The notes under the pieces: generated by a model
Databases searched by the model: none
The model's input: only the letters and a program-made list of their open reading frames with translations
Told to the model about the DNA's origin: nothing
In this document: positions 22,521 through 36,177 of the stretch, piece after piece
How the letters are laid out: every line of letters begins with the position of its first letter
Position numbering within the stretch: the first letter of the stretch is position 1
Position numbers and translations under genes: made by a program
From: Mercurialis annua
Lineage: Eukaryota; Streptophyta; Magnoliopsida; Malpighiales; Euphorbiaceae
Direction of reading: 5' to 3'
DNA length: 64,000 nt
Assembly: GCF_937616625.2 (NCBI RefSeq)
Contig: NC_065576.1
Coordinates: 48,604,128 to 48,668,127 of the forward strand

Positions 22521-25500
22521 TTATACTTCTTATATGTGAAGGTATTAGTAAAAAATAGTTTTTGTTTTAATTATAAAAGAGATGAAACTTTCGACGCTTA
22601 TAAAAATAATTAAATTTTTGATCTGAAAAAGCGCACATACTATTGGTAGGAAAAACTAGAAAATTAAAGTTTTTTTTTTCAAAAATAGAATCTATCGATG
22701 AAGATTAAATTACAAATGAACAATCATATAACAAAAATAATATACGATTTTTTTATTTTTGATATAAAAAATACTAAGGAACAATTCAAGATAAAAGCAA
22801 TAAATAAATCGAAGGAACGATGAATCTAAACTTAAATTCCGCATATTTTGACCAAACGAGAAGCAAGAATTCTATTAGAGCAAGTATTTGGATTTGCCCT
22901 TTTTTCGATAGACCGGCCACACACACGACCCGTTTGATCCGTTTAATTTTAGTAATTCCAATCATTTTTGTCAATGAAATTTTTAGAAGTTGAATCGATA
23001 ACACTTCAAATATTAGATTTACAAAAAATTGACTTTAAAGTCCGAACAACACTAGAAATTCTTGAATGATCTAAGAAAACAAAACACAAAATAACATACA
23101 ATCATAAAAAATTCATACAAGAAAAAGATAAAATTATATCTGAATATGCTATAGGTTAAGAAAAACTAAAAAAATAATCGTTTTAGTTTCTCTTTTATAA
23201 ATTTCTCTAACTCTTCATACATAAAAGAATTTAAAAAGATTACATTTTTTTTAATTATATCCCATTTTATTTTCTTTTGAAATTAAAATGTCACGTAATT
23301 TTTTTCACCTAAAATAATAGTTGTTTATTATACTTTTCTGTTTAAAGAAAACTCTTTTCCTAAAAATCTGTCTTCTCTATAGTAATAGAACCATCACACA
23401 GATTTTTTACATAGTTAGAGGGAATATTTTTTTTTTAGAAAATCACTTATTCTATCCTTTAAATAAATAATATAATATATTTATATAGTTCTTCAAACTA
23501 TCTTTTTTATTAATAAAAACTCTTAATGATAGAGTTCTTTAATTAATTTCATGTTGAAGACTTTCCTTTTTATTTGATCAAAGTCTTTGAGACTGTATGA
23601 GAAAGATTATCGATCTGATCATTTTTTGTAAAGCCTTTTTAGCTTACATATTGCAAATTCTTAAATTAATCAAAATTCTATATCTTAATGAAGGATAAAA
23701 ATACATTTTAAATATATAAATTGATGTTCTTAAATTATTTACCTTTTTTTATTTATTAAAGATGAATTTCATATAAATATAAAGATAAAATGTAAATTCT
23801 ACAACGTTCAAATCAACCGATGTTTTGTTGGAGATTATTAATCAATTTTTTTAGTTTTTCTATCAATAGAACTATATTTTAATATAATTGTGTATGACAC
23901 ATTTATGAGACCGATAATTTAAATTTTTTTTGATGAATATCTATAACTTAATTTATTTCTTTTAAAATTTTAGTATTTTTTATTATGTATATTCTAATAT
24001 ATATAACTATTGGATATATTTTAGGAAATTTATATGATACATCCTTTAATATAGTTATGAATTTAATTTCATTCATATTTAATTAATTTATATTTTTTAC
24101 AAAAATAAAAAAATTGTACTTTAAGTAATTAGTAATATGTACAACTCCGTGGATCATACATGGTGTTGGTTTATTGCGGAAATATGCTTTTTCCCTATGG
24201 CTCCAGGTGCTGCCACACATAGCCTATACCCTAAAAAGCCCCTGTCCTTTTCAACCTCTCCCTTCGTGCCACGTCATTGGATGCTTTTTTTTTTTTTGCT
24301 TTGCTCTTCTTTGTAGAAAAATAAATATAGACATATAAATTTTGAGAGACAAAATATTTATACTTTTTTTGATCTCCAACTCTATTTAGTTCGGATCTTA
24401 AACTTACAAAATTAGCATAAATAAATTAATTTTTAAATGAAAATAATTATTAAAAATAATTTTAAGGGTTGATTTGCATTAATTATATTATTTTAATGAT
24501 CGATTACACTCAATTAAAATTAAAATAAGATTTGTCAACGAAAGTTTAAGAGTGTATTTGCATTGTTTATTTAAGAGTATGCTTACATCTTTTAGACATC
24601 TAATGAAAAATTAAAATAGATTTATGTATTGTTGACATATTATTTGTCATTAATTATTTTAAATATATGTTGATTTTATTACTTAATGCAACTACACATC
24701 TCATTATTTTATTAATTCTTATGATTTGGACATATTTTTAAAAGGTATTTACAATATCTTGAACTCTAATTAAATTTAATTTTAAAATTTACTTTGTTTG
24801 TGTCATACTAATTATAATTTTAAAAATATTTGAATTACTTTTTAGCATGGAGAATATTTATCTAATTATACTTAAAATTAAACATCAGTTTATCAAGTAA
24901 GTTGGTCAAATTAGTCACTCAAATTCTATTTTAAATATTGTCTGCAACTAATTTTTAAAATAATTAATTATTTATTATATTTAAAATAATTAGACCAAAG
25001 TATAATTTTGACCTTCATGTTAGACCAGACGTTTAGTTTATACTTTAACTTTATTTTAACGTTATTTAAAAATGATTAAATCGAGTAACTTTGTGATTTT
25101 ATTATTGTTGGTAATTTTTTTTTTACCATACAAGTTTTGTCCGTTCAAGTTTTGATGAGTTCCTTTCTATCTGGCACTCACTCTGTGCATCTTCTTGGTC
25201 ATCATCTTTCTATATTTTTGTTTGATTTTTTGGGGTTTTGACACGTGGAACCATCTGATTCTTGCCACCTCATCTCATCCATTCCAGGTCTCTAACAGCT
25301 TCTTGTGATCATGTCTCACAATCTCTCAACCTCGTATAGTTGCTGTCAATTTGCTGTGCTGTCAGTTACTGTATATTTATTTCTTCTCTCAATCTTTTTT
25401 TAACCAGAGACTTGTTTTTTTACCAATGTCATAGGAAAAGGGTAAATTTATCATCTCTATAGGCTAAAAACAGAAAAGTTAAAAATTCATGTTTTTCTTT

Positions 25501-25555
25501 TCAATTTTTTCTTATATTTGTGTTTCATCATGGTTATAGTATATACTTTTTTTTT

Positions 25556-25712
25556 AACACAAGGAGCATTCAACTGCAGAAGTCTCATTTAATTATTAGA
25601 AATTAATTACGGAGATATTAGAAATTAATTACGGAGATGGGAGTAGAACTCATAATTTCCAGATGTATTTAAAAATGTTTTAACCAATTAGACTAGACCC
25701 ATACTGACACAA
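25556..25712 (-). repeat. tRNA-derived SINE-like element with an internal 23-bp duplication
   Basis: On the minus strand GGTCTAGTCTAATTGGTTAA (A-box region) is followed by ATGAGTTCTACTCCC (B-box region), the order of a Pol III SINE promoter. Downstream a unit of about 22-23 bp (ATTAGAAATTAATTACGGAG on the plus strand) is tandemly duplicated at 25596-25640. Confidence 0.55.
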
Positions 25713-26454
25713 AATTATATATACAAATACAACAGACATAAATTAGTTTATTACTACAAATTTAATCTCATACAGAACAAGAAATAGATTATTTATGTTA
25801 GAAATAGTAAGAATTTTGAAGTAACTAAAAAATTTATTATATGCATCTTTCATTCCGAATTAATAGACCACCTCATTATTTTTGACGTTTTAATTTTTTT
25901 TTTAAATTTGATAAATTTAAAGATTAAAAAGTTTTATTTGTCCCTAATATATAAAATTATCCTCAAATGAATTAATCGCTTCATGTTCCAATACAGCATA
26001 CACCAACGAAAAATTAGTCATTAATATATACTACTTATATATTAAAAAAAATTAAAATAACAAAATTAGAAAGATATTAATTTTAACCAAATTAATTTTA
26101 TTTTTATATTTATTCAAATGGTTTATCATTTGTTGTAAGCGGAGGTGTACGTAGGTGTTAACGGTCAAAGGCTTTATGCGAGGGAAAGAGTGTGGTGGCA
26201 TGCGTGGTTAAGTGTTGCGTTTTGAAATAATCAATATCACACGGTTGGCCAATTCGAGTATTCTTTTTTTTTTTTTGATTAAAAATTCGAGTATTCTTAT
26301 TTCAATAAATTAATCACTAATTATTATTTCTTCATTGATTCATCACTTGATTTATAAATTAAAACTTTGAAATAACCACTTGTACGGCTGATTGTTTCTT
26401 CTTTTAAAAATGCTTAACCACAAAAAAAAAATCCACCTTTTAGCCTCTTTTTAA

Positions 26455-26636
26455 AAAGTGTTTATCCCATTCATTGGTTGTATCATGTCATAATTACAAC
26501 AAGCCAATGGGGATTTGCGATAGGAAATCTTTCATTTATTACTTAATTTTTTTATTATGAATTTTTCCACATGCCTAACGCACCATTGGTTTATTGCACG
26601 AATGACATGGCGCAACGGTTGCATGCAATAATTTTT
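26455..26636 (+). repeat. Dispersed repeat, copy B (partner at 7735-7930)
   Basis: It shares with copy A the blocks AAAGTGTTTATCCCAT, TAGGAAAT and GAATGACATGGCGCAACGGTT. It directly abuts the MITE at 26637. Confidence 0.55.
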
Positions 26637-26934
26637 CCTTTTCAAATGCACCCTGACGTATCAATTTTGTCAGCCGCATCCTAATTCGGACCTTTAATTT
26701 TCATTCCATCCTCAAGTAGTAAATTGATCTTTTCTTCATTTAAAAAAATTTAAAATAAGTCATCTATTTTTAACTTTTTTTATGTAAGAGTTCAACAAGT
26801 ATTTTATAAGAGTTTTTATGAATTTTTTTCCAGTAAAAAAGAGTCCGATTTTATTTTGAGGGTGGAATTGAAATCCAAAAGTGTAAATTAGAGTGCAGCT
26901 GACAAATTGTAACGTCAGGGTGCAACTGAAAAGG
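26637..26934. mobile_element. 298-bp MITE with CCTTTTCA termini
   Basis: The left arm (CCTTTTCAAATGCACCCTGA) and the inverse of the right arm (CCTTTTCAGTTGCACCCTGA) are inverted repeats. Matches continue for about 80 bp through TTGTCAGC and CATTCCA/AATTCCA-type blocks. No target duplication is obvious and there is no coding content. Confidence 0.65.
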
Positions 26935-27587
26935 GACTGAAAGGTGGGTTTTATTGGTAATTAAGCCTTTTTAAAAATAACTTTTTAGCTACCATTTTGT
27001 TATCTTCACTTCTTGATATGCATGTGAATTAATTTCTTCATTTAAAATATAAATCGATTGTACAAACACATAATTACAAAAATGTAATTAAATAAATAAA
27101 TTAAAATTAATTTCATTTATAGATTTTTAATTTTTTAAGTATATAAATATTATAACAAAATATTAATGATTAGTTTTTTTATTGATGTATTTTATATTAA
27201 GATATGAAGCAATTGATTCATTAGAAGAATAAGTATATATTAAATAGAATTTTTAATCTTTAAATTATTTATTAAATAAAGGTGATGACCTATAATTTAA
27301 AACATCAAAAATATTAAAGTGACCTCTGAAATCATGACGAATAAAATAATAAATATATTGTATAGTTTAAATGGTGAGATATGTCATTTGTGTATATTTT
27401 TAATGATTTTAGTATTGCCGTTCAACTCGTTTATATCCCTTTATTTTGGTCGGACTTTACTGTTAAATTTGAATTCAATTCAAGTCCATATAAATTCATT
27501 TTTGACCGAAGCTAAATACTAGTAAAAATTAAATAAAATGTAGTTTAATTTGAGTTTCGATTTATATACAAAAGAGTTAGAGTCAGT

Positions 27588-27805
27588 TGAGCCAAATTGC
27601 ATTTACTTTTGTAAATCAATTAAACTGAATCAAATATCTTTATAGATTAAAATTATGTATTTTTAATTTTCAACAATTCATTTTGTTGGATTTACACTTC
27701 AAAATACACATTTTGATTTTGTTTAAATTTTTTAAAAATATTTATTTGATATGAGAACCATCTAACATAGCTTATAATTATGACACAATTATAACATAGT
27801 AGATG
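27588..27805 (+). repeat. Duplicated segment, copy A (partner at 32648-32850)
   Basis: It matches the 3' flank of the cysteine endopeptidase gene. Shared blocks include AACTGAATCAAATA, TTTGTTGGATTT, TTATTTGATATGA and CTAACATAGCTTATAAT. Similarity stops at about the stop codon end of copy B, so no protease coding sequence is carried. Confidence 0.55.
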
Positions 27806-28639
27806 ATTATTGCATCCCTCCGACTTAATACAAAAGATATTTTTTTTTAATTTTATAGTTTATTAATTTTAAGTCAATTTATATTCTAATTTAACATCAA
27901 GTTTTTACTTTTTTTTTTGTTTAAAATTATAAATTTGGACATTCTAGATTTATTTGTGCAGATTACAATGAACTCTTTTTTTGAATGTCGCTTGTTTTTA
28001 TTTTTTTCACTTTTCTTGTAGGTTAGACTTGTAAATTAAGTTTTGAGAAAATTAGGTAAAACACTCTATTTTTTAAAATAATAATAAATTATATCTTAAT
28101 AAAGAAAACATAGAAAAAATACCTCACCTTTATAGCACTTTTATTTTTTTACTCTATAGTCTTTTTTTATTATAATAATACTTATTTCTTATTATTTTTT
28201 ACTCTAAATATTTTATTTTTACTCTAACATATATATCTCTTTTTTTTCTCAGATTTACTTTTTTTTCTCTCTCTCTCCCTCTCTCTCTGTTTCTTCTTCT
28301 TCTTCTCCATTTTTTCTTCTTCTTCATTTTCTTCTTCTTTTTTATTTTTTTTCTTTCTTTATCACGGTGTCGTCGTTCCTTCAACGATCCGTCATCACTC
28401 CGCCGTTGCTCCGCCTTCGCTTCATCTTTGCTCCGCCGTTGATTCATTGTTCTTCCATATTTTAGCGATTTTTTTCTTAACTCGTGGTGATTATTACGAT
28501 TTATTTTAACTCTCAGATCTAAAAAAATTGTTCTTTAATTTTTTCAGTTTGAGATCTGAAAATCTGCATTAAAAACGATTTTCTGATAAAAAAACGTTTT
28601 TCTGCAGGAAAAACATTTTTTTTGCAGAAAATAGCGCCG

Positions 28640-29270
28640 GATTATCATATAGTTATCACTATGACGTTATCATATCATTATCATAACACTGTAGAGAAAA
28701 ATGATTTTCTGTCAAGAAAAGTATTTGATTATCATATCGGTATCATTAACGTTAGCATGTTTGTATCATAACGTTATCATATCAATATCATAATATTATA
28801 CGATTATGATAATAGTATGATAAGGTTTATGATAATAGTATGATAAGATTATGATATAGTTATGATAAAGTACGTTATGATAATGTTATGATAATATTTT
28901 ATGATATTCTTATGATAAAGTTTATAATGATAGTGTTATGATAATGTTATGATAATAGTATGATAAAGTTAATGATAAAAGGTTACGATACAACTATGAT
29001 AAAGTACGTCATGATAATATTATGATAATACTTTTATGATACTGTTATGATAAAGTATATTATGATGATGTTATGATAATTTTTATAACGACGAATGATA
29101 ATAGTATGACAAAGTTAACGATAATAGTATGATAACGTACGAAAAATAATTTTTTTACAGAAATATTATGATACCGAGATGATAATATCACTGCTGCTTT
29201 TATGATAATATTATGAAAAAAAATTGTGATACCAATATGATAATATCAATGCTGTTTTTTTAGATCTAGA
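28640..29270. repeat. Degenerate TATGATAA-type repeat tract
   Basis: Dozens of irregular ATGATAAT/ATTATCAT motifs occur, in TATCAT orientation before about 28800 and ATGATA orientation after it. Spacing is irregular, so it is neither a clean satellite nor a CRISPR-type array. Confidence 0.7.
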
Positions 29271-29475
29271 TCTGAAAGATCAAATTGCGAGATAAAAAAT
29301 AATGATACGTAAATAATTGGAAATTTTTAAAATAAAATTATAAGATTGAAGATGACGATAAATTAAAAAAACAGTGAAAGTGAAAAATATAGGGGAAAAA
29401 AGGAAGAAAGAAAAAGAAGAAAAGTGGAAGAAGAGAGAGAGAGAAAGAAAAAAAATGGAAAGAGAAAGAAAGATA

Positions 29476-29788
29476 CTCCCTCCGTCCCGTAAAGATAGAA
29501 AAAGCACCAATTTTACAAGAATTAAGAAAGTAGTTATTTATAGTTAACTTGTGATAATTTGTCTAAATTACCCTTTGTAATCAATTAGTTATGTACATTT
29601 CCCAAAGCCACTTTACTAATTATAGCACTTACAACTCATTTATTTATCTTTTCAAAATATGCATTTAATGTTTTATGATAAGCATGTAGGGGTATTTTGA
29701 TAATTTTTAACTTAACTAACTCCACTTTTTCTATTTTTATGGGATAAAAAAAGGTGGTACTTTTTCTATCTTTACGTGACGGAGGGAG
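29476..29788. mobile_element. Stowaway-type MITE (Tc1/mariner)
   Basis: Termini CTCCCTCCGTCCC and GACGGAGGGAG are the hallmark Stowaway inverted repeats. TA dinucleotides flank both ends (29474-29475, 29789-29790). It is 313 bp, non-coding, and sits inside the polypurine arm of the foldback element. Confidence 0.92.
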
Positions 29789-29960
29789 TATAAAAGAAAG
29801 AAAGTGTCAGGTCATGCATTCTATATGTTAGAATAAAATCATTAACCTTTGACCACGTAGAGTAAAAATAAAATATCTAAAAAGTTGTGATGTATTTTTT
29901 ATATCTTTTCCGTATTGAGGTATATTATCCCATTATTCTTGTTTTTGAGGTAAATTTGTA

Positions 29961-31553
29961 GGCCAAACCCATACTAAGACCTTGTACTATATGATTTTTG
30001 TTTAGATGGCCCCTATCTCGAAAAACTTATTTGTCCAGTCCCTTTACTAATATTTTTAGCGATTTTAATGCCTTTTTAAAGAGAGTGTATCCCACTCTCC
30101 GTTAAATAACAAAATTTGCCGTTAACTAATAAAATTGCCGTTAACTCTAAAAGTATATTTGTATAATAAAGTCAAATAATGCCACATCACAATTCTTTTA
30201 ATAATAAATGAAAACTGACAGGGGTAAAGTTGGTATTTAACCATCTCCTCCAACCAATTCATCGTCTTCTCCAAATTTCAGCAACCTTAACCACAACATA
30301 CCTCCACTATCCTTTCTCCAAATCCCAGCCACCATAACCATAACGCACCTCCACTATCCTTTCTCCAAATCTCATCCACATAAATGAAGACATCCTGTCA
30401 AAATCTTACAAACTCAACGACCACCACCTCATCGTCAAGCTTCCTACGCCGTGGCTACTCATTCGAGTCCGTCCTTGATTGTAAGGTCGTCATCCTAGGC
30501 TTTCGCTCTTATCCTGAAACTAAACCCCTTGTATCATTACAAAATCATAGTTAAAAACATTGATACCAGACTCTTCGATACACGATGTCGCTCTCAGTTG
30601 TAATCGATCTTTAGACAACAATTCACCTTGCGCGGCATGTACTGTAAGATTATCGAGGAACCTTGCATCGTATTTGACCAATTTTTTATTTTTTATTTTG
30701 ATTTTTGTGATTTTGGGTGTTGGGTTATTGGCTTATTGCTAATAATTTGTCGGTATTTATTTAAGAGGAGAGAATACAAACTTGGTGATGGATTTGGTGA
30801 AGTTGCTCTGATATTTGTGGTATTCGATTGTTTCAAATGGATGAACTCTATTTTGAATCGATTTAATCTGTTTCGAAGCGATAGTAATGAATTTGTATTC
30901 GGTGACGTTGCTCTCTGTTTTGAAGAGAAATTGACATGGTCGTGATGATCATCATGTTGAGCATAGTTTAGTAATGTGAAGAATTATCTGTGTAACGAAA
31001 CAAACCCAGTTCTTGCTAATTAATTGTTTTCTTGTTATCAACTGTTTTAATTTCTTCATCCCTATTATTAATCTATATATGATCTTACACCTGTGAAAAT
31101 CGCCGCCGCTTGAGAAGAGGAAGGAGCTGTTGCCGTGGAAGCCAAAGACGCCGCCGTTAGATCAGATTTAGAGGTGGCCGTTGTGGGAGGAGAGAGAAGC
31201 TGCCTTGGTGTCTAGAGATTTTGTAACTGCTTGCGTGGTGGAGCTGTTGAGCGCTGGAGGCTGCTGCTTGTGGAAGACCTGCTGCCGTGGATCTTGAAGT
31301 AGCTGGGGCTGCTGGACGTGGAATTTTTTTTCCATCTGGATATTATTTTTTTCCCATGTGGATTTCATGTCACATTCCTTTTCTTACACACTCTCACTAA
31401 ACGGAGATTGAGATACACTCTCTGCATTCCGTCCAGATAAGGGCATTAAAATCGCAAAAATGTTAGTAGAGGGACTGGACAAATAAGTTTTTCGAGATAA
31501 GGACTACCTGAACAAAAGTCGTATAGTACATGGGCTTTAATATGGGTTTGGCC
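29961..31553. mobile_element. 1593-bp Mutator-like element, possible Pack-MULE
   Basis: The inverted termini start GGCCAAACCCATA and stay similar for over 140 bp (CTCGAAAAACTTATTTGTCC, GATTTTAATGCC, AGAGAGTGTAT). A perfect 9-bp target duplication AAATTTGTA lies at 29952-29960 and 31554-31562. No transposase is present. The interior has two coding-like patches: 30383-30950, and a GC-rich one at 31085-31345. They could be captured host sequence, but I recognise no protein in them. Confidence 0.88.
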
Positions 31554-31697
31554 AAATTTGTAAGGACCCCTTAAGTTTTAGACATGTGGGATGTATCATG
31601 TTGGGTTCATTCAGCTACTTGATATAGATTTTGGGCCTAAAAGTAAATAACGGGCTACAAAAGCCTAATCTGAAATGGCATTTACGCTAGACATATA

Positions 31698-31740
31698 ATC
31701 CCACATCGTTCAAATTAAAGCTTTCATAAGACTTAATAAA
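31698..31740 (+). promoter_or_regulatory. U6 snRNA promoter: upstream sequence element and TATA-like box
   Basis: ATCCCACATCG at 31698-31708 matches the plant snRNA upstream sequence element (RTCCCACATCG). TTAATAAA at 31733-31740 sits about 30 to 24 nt before the transcript start, in the TATA position. The close spacing between the two is the Pol III type. Confidence 0.85.
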
Positions 31741-31763
31741 CAAATGCGCGAACAGCTCTGTTT

Positions 31764-31783
31764 GTCCCTTCGGGGACATCCGA

Positions 31784-31815
<32 letters not shown>

Positions 31816-31865
31816 GGCCCCTGCGCAAGGATGACACGCATAAATCGAGAAATGGTCCAAATTTT
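31764..31865 (+). ncRNA. U6: U6 spliceosomal snRNA
   Basis: The sequence begins GTCCCTTCGGGGACATCCG (5' stem-loop) and contains the invariant ACAGAGA box and AGATTAGCATGGCCCC. It ends in TGGTCCAAATTTT, matching the 102-nt plant U6 by recall with no difference noticed. A T-run at 31862-31869 serves as Pol III terminator. U6 base-pairs with U4, the 5' splice site and U2 in the spliceosome. With a proper upstream element and terminator this copy looks functional. Confidence 0.95.
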
Positions 31866-31869
31866 TTTT
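31862..31869 (+). terminator. Pol III oligo-T terminator of U6
   Basis: Eight consecutive T residues overlap the U6 3' end. Confidence 0.85.
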
Positions 31870-31973
31870 CTTCCCGATTTCTTACTGTTTTCATCAGTCA
31901 CGCATTACATCAAACACATTGTGTGCATTCCTTTGAGTTGATTTTCAGCCGTTTTGCTTATTTATTTAGCTCT

Positions 31974-32159
31974 GTGGATGGTGATTTTGGTTCGGTTCAG
32001 CTCTGATTCTCCATGTTCCTGGTCTGATTACCAACAGCAGGTCAGTTTATACTTCTCTCAAACTTCGTGGATGGTGATTTTGGTTCGGTTCAGCTCTGAT
32101 TCTCCATGTTCCTGGTCTGATTACCAACAGCAGGTCAGTTTATACTTCTCTCAAACTTC
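31974..32159 (+). repeat. 93-bp perfect tandem duplication
   Basis: Two adjacent copies of a 93-bp unit (GTGGATGGTGATTTTGG to CTTCTCTCAAACTTC) appear identical. The period is divisible by three, so an 84-codon frame runs through both. That frame has no recognisable homology and is probably non-coding. Confidence 0.85.
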
Positions 32160-32284
32160 GTTTTTTGTTTATGATGTGCTTTATCAGCTTATTTATGGCT
32201 TTTGTTAGTTCATAATTTTCTTTTGTTCTCATGTATTTACATTATTAGCATAATTATAACAATGAAAACACAAGTAAACCTAGG

Positions 32285-32640
32285 GTTTTAATCGACTCGA
32301 ACCAACTCGAAAGCTATTCACAATTTATTATTCAAAATTGTCTCGATTAATATCGAGTCAAACTCGAGTTAATTACTGAGTCGAGGTCCAAAATATTTGA
32401 TCCCATAAGCTCGTGAGCGTAATCGAATTTTAGTTAATTTACTTTATTACCCTTTATAATTATATATATTCACATATATATTTATTTTGAATATTTATAA
32501 AGATAATCGAATCGAGTCGAACTCAAGACACATATTTTAACTTTTTAAGGAGTTCGAGCTCGAGGTCGAATCAAATTTTAAACTTTAAATGTTAGAGGCT
32601 AGTCAAATTCGAACTCAGCGGCATTTTGAATCGGCATGAT
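32285..32640 (+). repeat. TCGAG-rich dispersed repeat, copy B
   Basis: Rich in ACTCGA, TCGAGT and GAGCTCGA, starting CTAGGGTTTTAATCGACTCG. It matches 16945-17290 by eye. Confidence 0.45.
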
Positions 32641-32647
32641 TACCAAC

Positions 32648-32850
32648 ACTTGACATTCAATTAACTGAATCAAATACTTGTAAAGATTTAATTGATGTGT
32701 TTTTAATTTCAATAGCTCAGTTTGTTGGATTTAACTTCATTCAATAACACTCAAATTGATCTTTATTTAAATAAAAAAAACATTTATTTTGATATGACAA
32801 GCACCACCTAACATAGCTTATAATAATGAAGGCACAAACATAACATAAAA
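32648..32850 (+). repeat. Duplicated segment, copy B (partner at 27588-27805)
   Basis: This is the 3' flank of the cysteine endopeptidase gene. It shares TTTGTTGGATTT, CTAACATAGCTTATAAT and neighbouring blocks with copy A. Confidence 0.55.
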
Positions 32851-32857
32851 ATTGAAT

Positions 32858-34669
<1,812 letters not shown>

Positions 34670-34749
34670 AATGAATACTTGACTTAGTAGAATCAAGAAA
34701 TGGGTTTGTTGCCTTATTGGTTGATATAGCTTAGTAGTGCGAGGATGTT

Positions 34750-34757
34750 CTTATATA
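34750..34757 (-). promoter_or_regulatory. TATA box of the cysteine endopeptidase gene
   Basis: TATATAAG on the minus strand lies about 80 nt upstream of the start codon, giving a predicted 5' leader of roughly 50 nt. Confidence 0.6.
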
Positions 34758-34965
34758 CTACTCGTAAGCGGTTTAAGAGCCGAACCGGACTGGCTGGTTC
34801 AACTAGTTCAATGTAAACCAAAGATGTGTCTGATTTGGTTTTCTTTTTTAAACGAAACCACAGCTCAAACTCTTTGAACCGAAAAAATAGCAAAACCAAA
34901 AACTATCGAACCAAAAAATCATCCAATTGCTTATTTACTAATTTTCTGTTTATTTACTAGTTAGA

Positions 34966-35305
34966 AATTTATGTATGTGCTTAAAATTTTGAGTAAGGTG
35001 TCAACGTGATTCCTAAATTTATGTACGTGCTTAAAATTTTGAGCAAGGTGTCAACGTGATCCCCTGCTTCGGCATCAGTTAACTCCCACTTAACTATTTT
35101 AATTAATGTATGACAAGTATTTTTATTTTTAAGTTAATTAACTCTCAAACTGTACAAAATGAACACATTCAAGGACCGTAATCACCCAATTTGCAGGTTA
35201 AGTGATCTAAAAGTAGAGAGTATTGTCCATTATTAACTTAAATGGGTGAGCATAAGTTAATTAATTATGACGCACAAGTCCAAATACCGCAGTAATCCTT
35301 TGTTC
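34966..35305. mobile_element. Diverged Mutator-like MITE with its left end tandemly duplicated
   Basis: The right end is the inverse of GAACAAAGGATTACTGCGG, matching the terminus of the MITE at 1236-1477. Interior blocks CAAA-TGTACAAAATG and AAAAGTAGAGAGTATTGT are shared with it. The left end (GAGCAAGGTGTCAACGTGAT) is present twice in tandem, about 54 bp apart. Confidence 0.5.
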
Positions 35306-36177
35306 TTATCTAATTGAACCGTGAATTGGTGGCCATACTGGTTCAACCAACGATTCAGTTTTCAAAACACTGCTTGCAGAGAAGATATGGGCTCATAGCT
35401 TTTTAAACACCTTTATCCACAAATGTAGCATAAAGTAATAAGAGGTTAAGGATAGAAAAAGATGGCTATACATAAATGATGGCAAAAGATTGGGATATTA
35501 AGTCATTAACAGGTTTTAAAGACAAGAAAGAGAAGAAAAAAGTGTATTCTTTTCCAGGGTTAGTTGTCTGTTTCTATGATGAAGCTTGGTCCTTTCTTGA
35601 ACCAACATGCCAATCTCGTTCCTATTGCTTAACTTGTTTGAACAAAGAGAAAGCGATGATCGAATCGGTGCCGTAATTTAATAGAAAGAGGCTATCAAGT
35701 ACACCGATTACATGTTTTCATGGAGGAGTTTGTTACAGAATCAGAGGCAAAGGTATAGAATCTATAGATAAGATTCGTAGCTTCGTATACGAATGTAGAT
35801 AAGATTAGTAGCTTCATATACAAGATTTAGAAACCATATAATTTAGCTTCCGAATTTGGACATCTCCGGGAACATTTACACAATTTCGAAACTTTATACT
35901 GTTAACATATGCTTTAAAAGAAGTCCTTTCACAATTTCATTACCATTTTAAGAGAAAAATATCATTCCATTAACATTTCAAGAAAGAAATATCATTTCCA
36001 TTTGCTGCAACACAGTTTGGAGCAAATATTTTCTAATAGCTTTCTTTTCTTTTTGTGCTGCAGAAATGTTGGATAATATCTCAGCTTCTAGTTTTAGAAA
36101 CTTTCAAATCTATTGAAATTTGGAAATTTTATTGCGATTTCGACATAAAAATAAAAAAAGCCCTGGAAATCTGAAGT

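Larger units (their letters stand above)
20831..28050. other. Long gene-free AT-rich region with scattered repeats
   Basis: No intact gene is seen in 7.2 kb. Recognisable pieces are SINE-like segments (20958-21050, 25556-25712), an RNase H remnant (22225-22520), a dispersed repeat (26455-26636), a MITE (26637-26934) and a duplicated segment (27588-27805). Less AT-rich patches at 24150-24270 and 25140-25380 show no coding homology. Confidence 0.6.
28050..29950. mobile_element. About 1.9-kb foldback element, interrupted by a Stowaway MITE
   Basis: The outer parts are inverted copies. ATTTTATTTTTACTCT at about 28208-28223 and its inverse near 29862-29877 are flanked by inverted AAAAAATACxTCAC blocks. 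Inside, a polypyrimidine tract (28255-28360) faces a polypurine tract (29395-29473), and TATCAT-rich sequence flips to ATGATA-rich sequence around 28800. The symmetry centre is close to the midpoint once the 313-bp MITE is subtracted. Exact ends and target duplication are not resolved. It has no coding capacity. Confidence 0.6.

Noticed and set aside
28199..28447. Minus-strand Arg/Lys-rich 82-codon frame
   Set aside because: Translation of a polypyrimidine tract in a foldback element; low complexity.
28640..29270. Regularly recurring ATGATAA motifs, considered as a satellite or CRISPR-like array
   Set aside because: Spacing is irregular, units are degenerate, no spacers exist, and the genome is eukaryotic.
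30560..30945. Overlapping 60- and 105-codon frames inside the Mutator-like element
   Set aside because: No recognised homology and two competing frames. Noted as possible captured sequence but not called as genes.
31954..32208. 84-codon frame across the 93-bp duplication
   Set aside because: It is open only because the duplicated unit is divisible by three. No homology, and it begins just after U6.
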